From Lysobacterales bacterium (lineage in GTDB: Bacteria; Pseudomonadota; Gammaproteobacteria; Xanthomonadales; Xanthomonadaceae), in contig JAGRJX010000053.1 of NCBI GenBank assembly GCA_020442545.1, positions 2,563 through 20,927 on the forward strand: DNA of 18,365 bases, written 5' to 3'. The position numbers were made by a program, and so were the translations under genes. The notes under the pieces were generated by a model. The model did no database searches. It was not told where the DNA came from and saw only the letters and a program-made list of their open reading frames with translations. Below, piece after piece: positions 1 through 6,351 of this stretch (position 1 is the stretch's first letter; every line of letters starts with the position of its first letter).

Positions 1-8
1 GCGATGAT

Positions 9-33
9 GTTGGGGTTCGTGCCTCACCCCAAC
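9..33. repeat. REP-like GT(T)GGGGT hairpin
   Basis: Perfect 8-bp inverted repeat, GTTGGGGT (9-16) and ACCCCAAC (26-33), around a 9-base loop, followed by CTAC and a short T run. From memory the sequence resembles short intergenic palindromes of the form TTGGGT-loop-ACCCAACCTAC, which are dispersed in many proteobacterial genomes and often linked to RAYT transposases. Only one copy lies in the window, so dispersal cannot be shown here. It could also be the terminator of a gene that ends left of the window. I see no gene in 34-222. Confidence 0.4.
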
Positions 34-222
34 CTACTTTCAAGAACCGGAACGAAGGCAGAGGAAAACCGGAGCCGGCGTGCGATTTCCAACGGCAGCG
101 TATTGGTTGGGTGTCCAGCGGCGATCACGGGTATTGATCGCCCGGTCGGTGTAGGATCGCCGCTTCGGCGGGCATTTGTTGCGAACGCGTGGCCGGGATC
201 ATTCCAATGGGAGTTCATCTGC

Positions 223-639
223 ATGTTTCGATTGATGACCGTGTTAGTTCTTGGCCTGCTGGCCGTCAGTCCGTTTGCGCACGCCAGCAAGGCGTTCACC
301 CAGGCCTACCAGCAGGCCGCTGCGCTTGCCCAGCAGGGGCGCTTCGAGGAAGCGCAGGTATCCATGACCGCCGGTCTGGAGCTGGCTTCAAGCTCCGAAC
401 AGGCTCTGGACGGCTGGAAGCTGATGGCGGAGCTTTACGAAAAGCAGGGGATGCCGGACAAGGCCCTGGACGCCTACCAGCACGCCAGCGAGCAGCAGTC
501 ACACCTTCTGGAACGTCAGAAGCTGGCCATCAAGCGCGCCAGCGAGGCGGTCGAAGCCTCGAAGCAGCAGATTGCGGCCATGAAGGCCGAGCGGGCGGCC
601 CTGGAGCAGCAGCTGCAAGCTCTGGGCGGCAGTCAGTAG
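223..639 (+). CDS. Small exported TPR/coiled-coil protein
   Basis: A 138-residue protein of unknown specific function. Residues 1-21 form a signal peptide: a short basic start, a hydrophobic core (LVLGLLAV) and a likely cleavage after AHA. Residues about 25-90 hold two TPR-like helical pairs; the second is a good TPR match (LMAELYEKQGMPDKALDAYQ). Residues about 92-134 are a charged, Glu/Lys/Gln-rich helix that should form a coiled coil. I chose the ATG at 223 because GGGAG lies 9 bases upstream and because it starts the signal peptide; the frame stays open to position 4, but that extension has no protein-like character. The protein is probably periplasmic and acts as a scaffold. It converges with the DUF1211 gene and has no operon partner. 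Confidence 0.75.
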   Translation: MFRLMTVLVLGLLAVSPFAHASKAFTQAYQQAAALAQQGRFEEAQVSMTAGLELASSSEQALDGWKLMAELYEKQGMPDKALDAYQHASEQQSHLLERQKLAIKRASEAVEASKQQIAAMKAERAALEQQLQALGGSQ

Positions 640-741
640 GCCGGACCAGGTTCACCGAAGACGGGGCAGGAGCGCGGCATCTGTGAGCGAGCGCAGGTGG
701 TGCTCCCCGGATCGCGTGTCTCCGACGCCTCGATGCGCCAA

Positions 742-1491
742 TCAATCCGTTGCCGGTGCTGATGGCGAGTCGCTGTCCGGTGGCGGCTGTCGACGCACGT
801 ACTTCTGGTAGATCGGCACCACGATGCCGAGCACGGCATAGGGCCAGGCGGCCACCGGCACGATGCTCGGGAGCAGGGCGGCGGTCAGGGTGGAGAGCAG
901 GCCGGCGATGAACAGGATGCACCAGGTGCCGAGTTCCAGTCGGGTTTCGACGCGTTCGGTGGCGTCGAGCTGCAGTGCCTCGCGTTGCCGCCAGGCGTGC
1001 AGGTTGAGCAGCGCGATGGCCACCGACATGGTCATGAAGCCGGCGCCGTAGATCAGGAACATGTGGTTGGCGTCCTGCATGCCGACGATGCCCATGCTGA
1101 CGATGTCCGGCCCGAAGGAGAGGCCCATCATCGCGGCGCTGGCGCTGACCAGGGCGTTCATCATGAAGCGCAGCGGATAGACGAAGATCAGCACGGTGAA
1201 CACCAGCAGGCAGCTCAGCAGAATGGTGGCGGTGTCGTCCAGGCCGTAGCGGCGGCTCCAGCGGTGGTGAGCGTTCCAGAACACCATCAGCATGGTGGCG
1301 CTGAGCACAAAGCCGGGCACGTGGACGAGCGCGTCGGTGAGTGCCTGCATGGTGGTGGGTGGATCAAGCGCGATCACCAGCAGCGTCAGTGCGAAGGCGA
1401 AGGCCGCATCGGTGAAGGTCTCGATGCGGGTCATGTCCAGGCCGCGCAGGCGGAAGCCCGCCGGGTCGCGTTGAATGGTTGGCGTTGGCAT
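742..1491 (-). CDS. TMEM175/DUF1211-type membrane channel protein
   Basis: A 249-residue integral membrane protein. Near the N terminus it has RIETFTD (residues 22-28), a conservative version of the RxxxFSD motif that marks TM1 of the TMEM175 (DUF1211) family, followed by the hydrophobic TM1 segment. I count about six hydrophobic segments: roughly 29-42, 60-78, 88-112, 142-165, 190-212 and 215-233. Characterised bacterial members are tetrameric potassium channels with six helices per subunit; the assignment here is by family, and ion selectivity is inferred. The C-terminal tail is short, polar and Pro/Ser-rich. A second Met at residue 20 lies just before the motif and is a possible shorter start. 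The gene diverges from the GntR regulator across 163 bases, so the regulator could affect it, but the visible operator lies on the far side of that gap. Confidence 0.8.
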   Translation of the reverse strand: MPTPTIQRDPAGFRLRGLDMTRIETFTDAAFAFALTLLVIALDPPTTMQALTDALVHVPGFVLSATMLMVFWNAHHRWSRRYGLDDTATILLSCLLVFTVLIFVYPLRFMMNALVSASAAMMGLSFGPDIVSMGIVGMQDANHMFLIYGAGFMTMSVAIALLNLHAWRQREALQLDATERVETRLELGTWCILFIAGLLSTLTAALLPSIVPVAAWPYAVLGIVVPIYQKYVRRQPPPDSDSPSAPATD

Positions 1492-1543
1492 CGTGACCGT
1501 CTTGCCCCCGTTTGCGCATCGACTGCGTGCGCGTTGCGGTCAC

Positions 1544-1571
1544 GCTAAACGAGCATCCCGGGTCTGTCCAA
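1544..1571 (-). promoter_or_regulatory. Possible promoter of the DUF1211 gene
   Basis: On the minus strand a TTGGAC -35 (1566-1571) is followed after 16 bases by TTTAGC (1544-1549) as a weak -10. It points toward the channel gene, whose ATG is about 50 bases downstream. The -35 is a good match and the -10 is poor, so this is tentative. Confidence 0.3.
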
Positions 1572-1620
1572 CCTTGGGCCTGTGCAATCGCTTGCGGCCT
1601 GGGCGTGACTTTCGGCGCAC

Positions 1621-1655
1621 TTGCCAGCATCAATCAAGTGGGTATACTGTGTATA
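1621..1655 (+). promoter_or_regulatory. Promoter and palindromic operator of cassette A; leaderless start
   Basis: A -35 TTGCCA (1621-1626) and a -10 TATACT (1643-1648) are separated by 16 bases. The -10 sits inside the perfect inverted repeat TATAC-TGT-GTATA (1643-1655). Transcription would normally begin about 7 bases after the -10, which falls on the A of the regulator's ATG at 1655, so the mRNA is predicted to be leaderless. No Shine-Dalgarno sequence precedes the ATG, which fits. A GntR dimer bound to the palindrome would cover the -10 and the start point, the arrangement expected for negative autoregulation. Confidence 0.7.
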
Positions 1656-2020
1656 TGAAATACGGGTTCGTGTTCTCGAAAACGGACAAGCGGCCCATGT
1701 ATCAACAGATCATGGAGCAGGTCGTGCAGCGCATTGCGGTGGGCGACTGGCCGCCGGGCACGGCGCTGCCTTCGGTACGCGAGCTGGCCGCCGACATCAA
1801 GGTCAGCATCATCACGGTCAAGCGCGCCTACATGGAGCTGGTGCGCGACGGCGTGATCGTCACCCAGCAGGGCAAGGGCACCTGGGTTGCCGATGTGCTG
1901 GACATGGAGAGCCTGCAGCGCAAGGAGCTGGCCGAGCACCTGTCGAAGGCGGCGCGGCTGGCGGAATCACTGGGCATCAGCGAAGGCGAACTGCTGAAGC
2001 TGCTGCAGAAATACATCTGA
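1655..2020 (+). CDS. GntR-family regulator, YtrA subfamily (cassette A)
   Basis: A 121-residue DNA-binding regulator. Residues about 12-75 are the GntR winged helix-turn-helix: RPMYQQIMEQ, then LPSVRELAAD, the recognition helix VSIITVKRAYMEL and the wing GVIVTQQGKGTW. The C-terminal part is only about 45 residues of helix, the short effector/dimerisation region typical of the YtrA subfamily, whose members usually repress neighbouring ABC transporter genes. The ATG at 1655 gives the normal family N terminus; an in-frame GTG at 1649 is less likely because it lies inside the operator. It is followed after 15 bases by its ABC ATPase and then the permease, so it very probably controls this operon and itself. 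A paralogue is encoded at 11986-12408. Confidence 0.9.
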   Translation: MKYGFVFSKTDKRPMYQQIMEQVVQRIAVGDWPPGTALPSVRELAADIKVSIITVKRAYMELVRDGVIVTQQGKGTWVADVLDMESLQRKELAEHLSKAARLAESLGISEGELLKLLQKYI

Positions 2021-2035
2021 AGAGGAATGAAATCG

Positions 2036-2947
2036 ATGGATGTGCCACTGGCGATCGACTGCCGGAACATCAGCAAGCACTACCCGCATTTTTCCCTGCG
2101 CGATGTCGACCTGCGCGTGGAGGAAGGCACGGTGATGGGGCTGGTCGGCCCGAATGGCGCCGGCAAGTCGACGATCCTGCGCACGGTGATGGGCCTGGTC
2201 GGTCCCGACGGTGGCCGCGTCACGGTGCTGGGTCATCGCATGCCCGACGAGCAAATGGCCGCCAAGCGCGAGATCGGCTTCGTCGCCGAGGACATGCGCC
2301 TGTACGAAAGCCAGACTATCGCCTTCCACATGGACTTCGTGAAGTCGATCTTCGATTCCTGGGACGACGCCTACGCCGCCAACCTGCTACGCAGCTTCGA
2401 CCTCAAGAAGGAGCAGAAGGTAAAAGGCCTGTCGCACGGCCAGCGGGTGAAGGCGACGCTGCTGCTGGCACTGGCGCGGCGGCCGAAGCTGCTGGTGTTC
2501 GACGAGCCGACCACGGGACTTGATCCGGCGGTGCGCAAGGAAGTGATCGACGAGATGATGAACGCGCTGGAAAGCGAGTCGCACTCGATCCTTTTTTCTT
2601 CGCACAACACGCTGGATGTCGAGCAGATATCCGACTACATCACCTTCATCCATGCAGGCCGCATCATCGAATCGTGCAACAAGGAGGACTTCATGGACGG
2701 CTGGCGGCGGATCCGCCTGAGCAATCCCGATGGCAAGCCGATACCCGAGCTGCCGAACCTCAAGGATGTCCAGCAGAACGGTCGCCTGTGCAGCTTGACC
2801 GTCGACCACTACGACGATGGCGTGGCCGAACGCCTGCGCCAGTCCGGACTGCAGGTGGACGCGGTCGAGCGCCTGACGCTGGAGGAAATCTTCCTCAGCA
2901 ACGTCCTTTATGCCAAAGCGAATCTCGGCAAGGAGGCCACGTCGTGA
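2036..2947 (+). CDS. ABC transporter ATP-binding protein (cassette A)
   Basis: A 303-residue cytoplasmic ATPase that should energise the permease encoded next. Seen in the sequence: Walker A GPNGAGKS (38-45), Glu in the usual Q-loop position (AEDMRLY, about 84-90), signature LSHGQ (132-136), Walker B LLVFDEP (152-158), D-loop GLDP and the H-loop SSHN. A C-terminal extension of about 80 residues follows the ATPase core, as in many COG1131 exporter ATPases. The signature has His where LSGGQ has Gly, and the cassette B paralogue shares this. The ATG at 2036 has AGAGGA 9 bases upstream; the in-frame ATG at 2027 touches that ribosome site and is less likely. The stop overlaps the permease GTG by 4 bases. 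The substrate is unknown. Confidence 0.92.
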   Translation: MDVPLAIDCRNISKHYPHFSLRDVDLRVEEGTVMGLVGPNGAGKSTILRTVMGLVGPDGGRVTVLGHRMPDEQMAAKREIGFVAEDMRLYESQTIAFHMDFVKSIFDSWDDAYAANLLRSFDLKKEQKVKGLSHGQRVKATLLLALARRPKLLVFDEPTTGLDPAVRKEVIDEMMNALESESHSILFSSHNTLDVEQISDYITFIHAGRIIESCNKEDFMDGWRRIRLSNPDGKPIPELPNLKDVQQNGRLCSLTVDHYDDGVAERLRQSGLQVDAVERLTLEEIFLSNVLYAKANLGKEATS

Positions 2948-3633
2948 GCGCGTCGATCATTCCCCAGTTGCTCAAGAAGGATTTCATGCTCACGCGGCGG
3001 ATGATTCTGGTGTTCTGCGTGTTGAGCGTGGCCGGTGCGGTGGCCATTGCGCTGCTGTTCGGCCGGGTGCCGGAGTGGGTGCTGATCAACATCGGGTTCC
3101 TGCTGCTGATGTCGCCGGCCGCCACCTGCGGCATCGTGCTGCTGATGACCACGGTGGTCTTCGAGAAGGAGAAGGCGACGCAAGCCTTTGTGATGAGCCT
3201 GCCGGTGACGCCGCGGCAGTACGCGCTGTCGAAGCTGCTGCTCAACCTCGGCGTGTTCGGCGTGCTGTGGCTGGCGATCAGCGCGGCCGCCTTCTATTTC
3301 GCCTTCGGACGCGGGCTGTTTCCGCTGGGCACGCTGCCGTTCGTGATCATGGTGCTGCTGGGCGCCTTCGTCGCCTATGTCGGCATCCTCAGCGTCAGCC
3401 TGTGGCGGCAGTCCATGGGGCTGACCGTGCTGTCGATTGCGCTGTTCGAAATGGGCACCTCGGCCTACCTGTGGATCGTGGTCTTCCTCGATCCGGTGGC
3501 GGCGCACATTCATGGTCCGGAGGCGGTGTGGAACTCGACGGCCGTCGGCATCGTGAGCGCGCAGGCGCTGGTGGCGGTTGGCCTGATCGCCGGAACGTTG
3601 CTGTACCAGAGTCGCCGCAGGGACTTCCTCTGA
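2944..3633 (+). CDS. ABC-2 type permease (cassette A)
   Basis: A 229-residue membrane subunit with about six transmembrane segments (roughly 20-40, 48-70, 100-123, 132-154, 160-183 and 200-223) and a basic C terminus (SRRRDFL). Between segments 2 and 3 it has EKEKATQAFVMSLPVTPRQY, a cytoplasmic stretch that is also recognisable in the cassette B permease and typical of ABC-2 exporters. The start is the GTG at 2944, inside the ATPase stop (GTGA overlap), with a strong AGGAGG (2931-2936) 7 bases upstream; translation is therefore coupled to the ATPase. Two copies of each subunit probably form the exporter. The substrate cannot be read from the sequence; related systems have been linked to envelope stress and peptide antibiotics. 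Confidence 0.85.
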   Translation: MSASIIPQLLKKDFMLTRRMILVFCVLSVAGAVAIALLFGRVPEWVLINIGFLLLMSPAATCGIVLLMTTVVFEKEKATQAFVMSLPVTPRQYALSKLLLNLGVFGVLWLAISAAAFYFAFGRGLFPLGTLPFVIMVLLGAFVAYVGILSVSLWRQSMGLTVLSIALFEMGTSAYLWIVVFLDPVAAHIHGPEAVWNSTAVGIVSAQALVAVGLIAGTLLYQSRRRDFL

Positions 3634-3679
3634 TGCCGGCGATCTGGCGCCAGCGCGATCCACGTCCGGCTGGACTGCC

Positions 3680-4273
3680 CTAACGGAGATCCAGTTCGTG
3701 ATGGATCAGCACCACGCACTGTGACGCGAACAGCATGGTGCGCCCCAGCGTGATCTTTCTGGCGCCGAGGCGTTCCAGGCTGTGGAAGGTCTTTTTCGGC
3801 ATCGGGATGTGGTCGGTGAGCAGGAAGCAGGAGTTGCCGTCGAAGCGCTGCTCGGCCATGGGGGTGCCCTTGCGGTCCATGACGTAGAGCTGGTGGTCGG
3901 CGGCCAGCTCCTGCACCAGTCGCTCGAAGCTGATGGTGCGGACGGTGATGCCGGGTTTGACCGGCCGTGTTTCCTCCTTGCCCATGCCGGTCGACATGTC
4001 CAGCGCTTTCGCGACATGGCCGAGTAGGGACTGTTCATCGAAGCCGCCAAAGCCGTGCACGGCATTGGCGTTGATGCTGATGGTGCGCGAGTAGTCCTGC
4101 GTGCTTTCCAGCACCAGATGCACGACCACGTCGGCACGATGCGACTGCGCCACGAAGATGGCATTCATCAGCGTGTGCGCCAGGATTTCGGTATGGGGCT
4201 CCTGGCCGACGCCGGCCAGCAGCTTGCGGCTGTCGGTGGGGGCGGCGCGTGCGCGCAGGACGAAGGTTCGCAT
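3680..4273 (-). CDS. trmY: TrmY-type SPOUT RNA methyltransferase (UPF0217)
   Basis: A 197-residue protein of the TrmY/DUF358 family. Family marks I can see are the N terminus MRTFVLRARAAPTDS, the central TISINANAVHGFGG, and the C-terminal SPOUT knot with FLLTDHIPM, then KITLGRTMLFASQCVV, ending in HHELD. The SPOUT knot binds S-adenosylmethionine. Archaeal TrmY methylates N1 of pseudouridine 54 in tRNA. Most bacterial tRNAs carry ribothymidine at 54, so the target of a bacterial member is not obvious. The ATG at 4273 begins the conserved domain; a longer in-frame start at 4348 would add 25 residues unlike the family. The gene stands alone on its strand, convergent with cassette A and divergent from the DsbA-like gene. 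Length agrees with the family (about 200). Confidence 0.85.
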   Translation of the reverse strand: MRTFVLRARAAPTDSRKLLAGVGQEPHTEILAHTLMNAIFVAQSHRADVVVHLVLESTQDYSRTISINANAVHGFGGFDEQSLLGHVAKALDMSTGMGKEETRPVKPGITVRTISFERLVQELAADHQLYVMDRKGTPMAEQRFDGNSCFLLTDHIPMPKKTFHSLERLGARKITLGRTMLFASQCVVLIHHELDLR

Positions 4274-4293
4274 CGGGCTTCCGGTGGCTGCAT

Positions 4294-4319
4294 GGACGGC
4301 AACACGAGCAGTGCCGTCC
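4294..4319. repeat. Inverted repeat in the trmY/dsbA-like divergent region
   Basis: Perfect 8-bp arms GGACGGCA (4294-4301) and TGCCGTCC (4312-4319) around 10 bases. The repeat begins 21 bases upstream of the trmY start, so it could be a hairpin in the trmY leader or an operator. In this GC-rich sequence such a repeat may also arise by chance. Confidence 0.3.
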
Positions 4320-4415
4320 GGCCATTGTCCCTGATCGGATGCCCGCAATCGACGGCTGCTATGAACTTGTGTTTCGCGCTGCGGTCAATCCGGCGTTCGT
4401 CTTTCGGGGAAGGTC

Positions 4416-5111
4416 ATGTTTCGAGCGATATTGCTGATTGCGGCGCTACTGGCGTCACCGGTTGCTGCGGCGCAGGCGGTGCCGACACAGACGGCGGGCG
4501 CGTCCCCGGAGCGCTTCGAGGAAGGCAGGCACTACTTCCGTATCGCGTCGCCGGTGGCCACCGAGTCGCCCGGCCAGGTGGAAGTGACGGAAGTGTTCTC
4601 CTACGGCTGCCCGGCCTGCTTCCAGTTCGAGCCGGTGATGGAACGCCTGCGCGAGGCGCTGCCCGAGGGTGCGGTGCTTCGGCTGGAGCCGGCTTCTTTC
4701 CGCGTGGATGAGGACTGGCCCCTGTTCCAGCGCGCCTACCTCACCGCAAAGCAACTCGGCATTGCCGACAAGGCGCACGCGGCGATGTTTGATGCGGTCT
4801 GGAAGGACGGGCCACTGCGCACGCGCGACCGCGCAACGCGGCGGCCGGTCCACCCGAGCCTGGAGCAGGTGGCCGACTTCTATGCCGGTTTTGGCGTCAC
4901 CGCCGAACAGTTCCTGCAGGCCGCCCGGACCTCCGGAATGGAAGTGCGGATGTTGCAGGGCGACTACTGGGTGCAGAGTAGCGGCACCGACGGTACGCCA
5001 ACGCTGATCGTCAACGGCAAGTGGCGTTTCACCCCGCGATCGGCCGGCGGTGTCGACCAGACCATCACGCTGATGCAGTACCTGGTTGCCAGGGAGTTGG
5101 CGGCGGACTGA
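4416..5111 (+). CDS. DsbA-like periplasmic thiol:disulfide oxidoreductase
   Basis: A 231-residue exported thioredoxin-fold protein. Residues 1-21 are a signal peptide (hydrophobic AILLIAALLA, cleavage near AAA-QA). The active site is CPAC (65-68) in the context FSYGCPACFQFEP, and the cis-proline is Pro195 in GTPTLIVNG. The helical insertion of DsbA proteins fits between these motifs. The expected role is to donate disulfides to exported proteins, with DsbB as its reoxidant; no dsbB is in the window. The dipeptide PA in place of the E. coli PH should make the active site less oxidising, so a specialised oxidase or isomerase role is possible. GGGGAAGG (4407-4413) supports the start. The next gene encodes an exported protein with two cysteines, a possible client. 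Confidence 0.88.
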   Translation: MFRAILLIAALLASPVAAAQAVPTQTAGASPERFEEGRHYFRIASPVATESPGQVEVTEVFSYGCPACFQFEPVMERLREALPEGAVLRLEPASFRVDEDWPLFQRAYLTAKQLGIADKAHAAMFDAVWKDGPLRTRDRATRRPVHPSLEQVADFYAGFGVTAEQFLQAARTSGMEVRMLQGDYWVQSSGTDGTPTLIVNGKWRFTPRSAGGVDQTITLMQYLVARELAAD

Positions 5112-5201
5112 GTCGGGCATTGGTGAACAGGGTAGCCCGCGACGATTCAGCTGGCGGGTGCGAGAATGCAGGCCATTCAACTCACAATCCGGAGTGAATC
5201 C

Positions 5202-5639
5202 ATGCGTGGTGTGATCCTGACGATGGCGATGACGGTTGGCGCGACGCTGCTGCCGACGACGGCGACAGCGGCGGGCAAGGTCGACTGCGAGATGCGCTTC
5301 AGCGTGTCGAGCTGGTCGGCATTCTACAAGGCGGGCAAGGGCAGCGGGACGATTACCTGCAACAACGGACAGTCGCTGGCGGTGAGCATTCGTACCCGCG
5401 GGGGTGGCCTGACCTTCGGCAAATCGACGATTGATGACGGTCGCGGCGAGTTCTCCGGCGTGGATGACATCAACGACCTGATCGGCACCTACGTCAGTGC
5501 CGAGGCGCATGCCGGTGCGGTCAAGTCGGCCAAGGGCCAGGTAGTGACCAAGGGCGAGGTGTCGCTGGCGCTGGCCGGCAAGGGCCGCGGCTGGGATCTT
5601 GGTGTGGCCTTCGGCAAGTTCCAGATCAAGCGGCGCTGA
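5202..5639 (+). CDS. Small exported protein of unknown function
   Basis: A 145-residue protein I cannot assign to a named family. Residues 1-24 are a signal peptide (ending TATAAG). The mature part is about 120 residues, rich in Gly, Ser and Lys, with alternating hydrophobic residues that suggest a beta sandwich or barrel. It has two cysteines, Cys29 and Cys53, that could form a disulfide, in CEMRFSVSS and GTITCNNGQ. The ATG at 5202 has GGAG 7 bases upstream and starts the signal peptide; an upstream in-frame ATG at 5166 lacks this. It lies 90 bases after the DsbA-like gene and ends in the same frame as the next gene, five codons before that gene's TTG start. Confidence 0.7.
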   Translation: MRGVILTMAMTVGATLLPTTATAAGKVDCEMRFSVSSWSAFYKAGKGSGTITCNNGQSLAVSIRTRGGGLTFGKSTIDDGRGEFSGVDDINDLIGTYVSAEAHAGAVKSAKGQVVTKGEVSLALAGKGRGWDLGVAFGKFQIKRR

Positions 5640-5654
5640 CTGGCCCTGGTTGCG

Positions 5655-6215
5655 TTGAAAACCATCACGCTGACCGAATTTGCGCGCGCCCGGCTGTTTC
5701 CGCGCGAGTCGCGGCGAAACACCATCCAGGACTGTTCGGCGGAGGAGTTCGAGGCACGGCTGAATGCCGAGCCGCCGCTGAAGGTGCTGGATGGCTACGC
5801 GCCATTCTGCAAGCTGCACGTGCATCGCAACTGGACGTCAACGCGCTGCATCGCCGTGCCCATCACCGACGACAACCGGCACAAGCTGCGTTCGGCCTAT
5901 GAGGCGCGCACCCGGGCTGAGCTGCCGGTGCTGGTCCGCTGGTTCGAGGGGGTAGAGCCACCCGTCGCCGACTATCTGTTGGTGATCCTGTACAGCCGCG
6001 AGCAACTGGCGAAGGAGGGCACCGACATCGATACCGAGTGGGGTGTGGTCGGCTGCCTGTATACGGTCGAGCCTGCGGAAGTTCCGATGGCACCGATCAC
6101 CATGATGCGCAATGCATTGGGCGTCGATGAAGGTGGCTCTGGGGTGCCGCTGAATGCCGATGCCTATCGTCGTAGCGTCGAGTTCTGGAACGTCCACGCC
6201 AACTGGCGAGGGTGA
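5655..6215 (+). CDS. DUF3228 family protein
   Basis: A 186-residue, apparently cytoplasmic protein without signal peptide or membrane segments. I recognise it as DUF3228, a family of about this length without known function; the best landmark is GYAPFCKLHVHRNWT (about 48-62), and a second is MMRNALGVDEGGSGVPL near the C terminus. The reading frame has no ATG near the start; TTG at 5655 is the only usual initiation codon after the preceding in-frame TGA (5637-5639). No clear ribosome site precedes it, so translation probably depends on ribosomes finishing the upstream gene 15 bases earlier. The C-terminal coding end is followed by 136 bases without a gene before the convergent cyclase. Confidence 0.75.
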   Translation: MKTITLTEFARARLFPRESRRNTIQDCSAEEFEARLNAEPPLKVLDGYAPFCKLHVHRNWTSTRCIAVPITDDNRHKLRSAYEARTRAELPVLVRWFEGVEPPVADYLLVILYSREQLAKEGTDIDTEWGVVGCLYTVEPAEVPMAPITMMRNALGVDEGGSGVPLNADAYRRSVEFWNVHANWRG

Positions 6216-6351
6216 TGACCGGGGCGGCGACCTTGCGATGAAGTCGTCGCCGGCAGAATGCCTGAAGCTGTCCATGGCCACCTGAATCGCCTCGGAAGTC
6301 CAGGACGTACGTTGCGGTGAATCATGCCGCCCTGGGCAAGCAGTCCCCGCG

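Noticed and set aside
152..157. TAGGAT as -10 of the first TPR gene
   Set aside because: No -35 at a suitable distance (TTGATC is only 12 bases away); similar TAG-like boxes upstream of other genes also lack a -35.
4..222. N-terminal extension of the first TPR protein
   Set aside because: The frame is open, but it would bury the signal peptide, includes the REP-like hairpin, and has no ribosome site.
3644..3653. CTGGCGCCAG palindrome after the cassette A permease as a terminator
   Set aside because: No loop and no T tract; too short to call a terminator in GC-rich DNA.
4455..5825. 456-codon open frame on the minus strand
   Set aside because: Antisense to the DsbA-like gene, the small exported protein and the start of DUF3228; Arg/His/Gln-rich and no recognisable motif.
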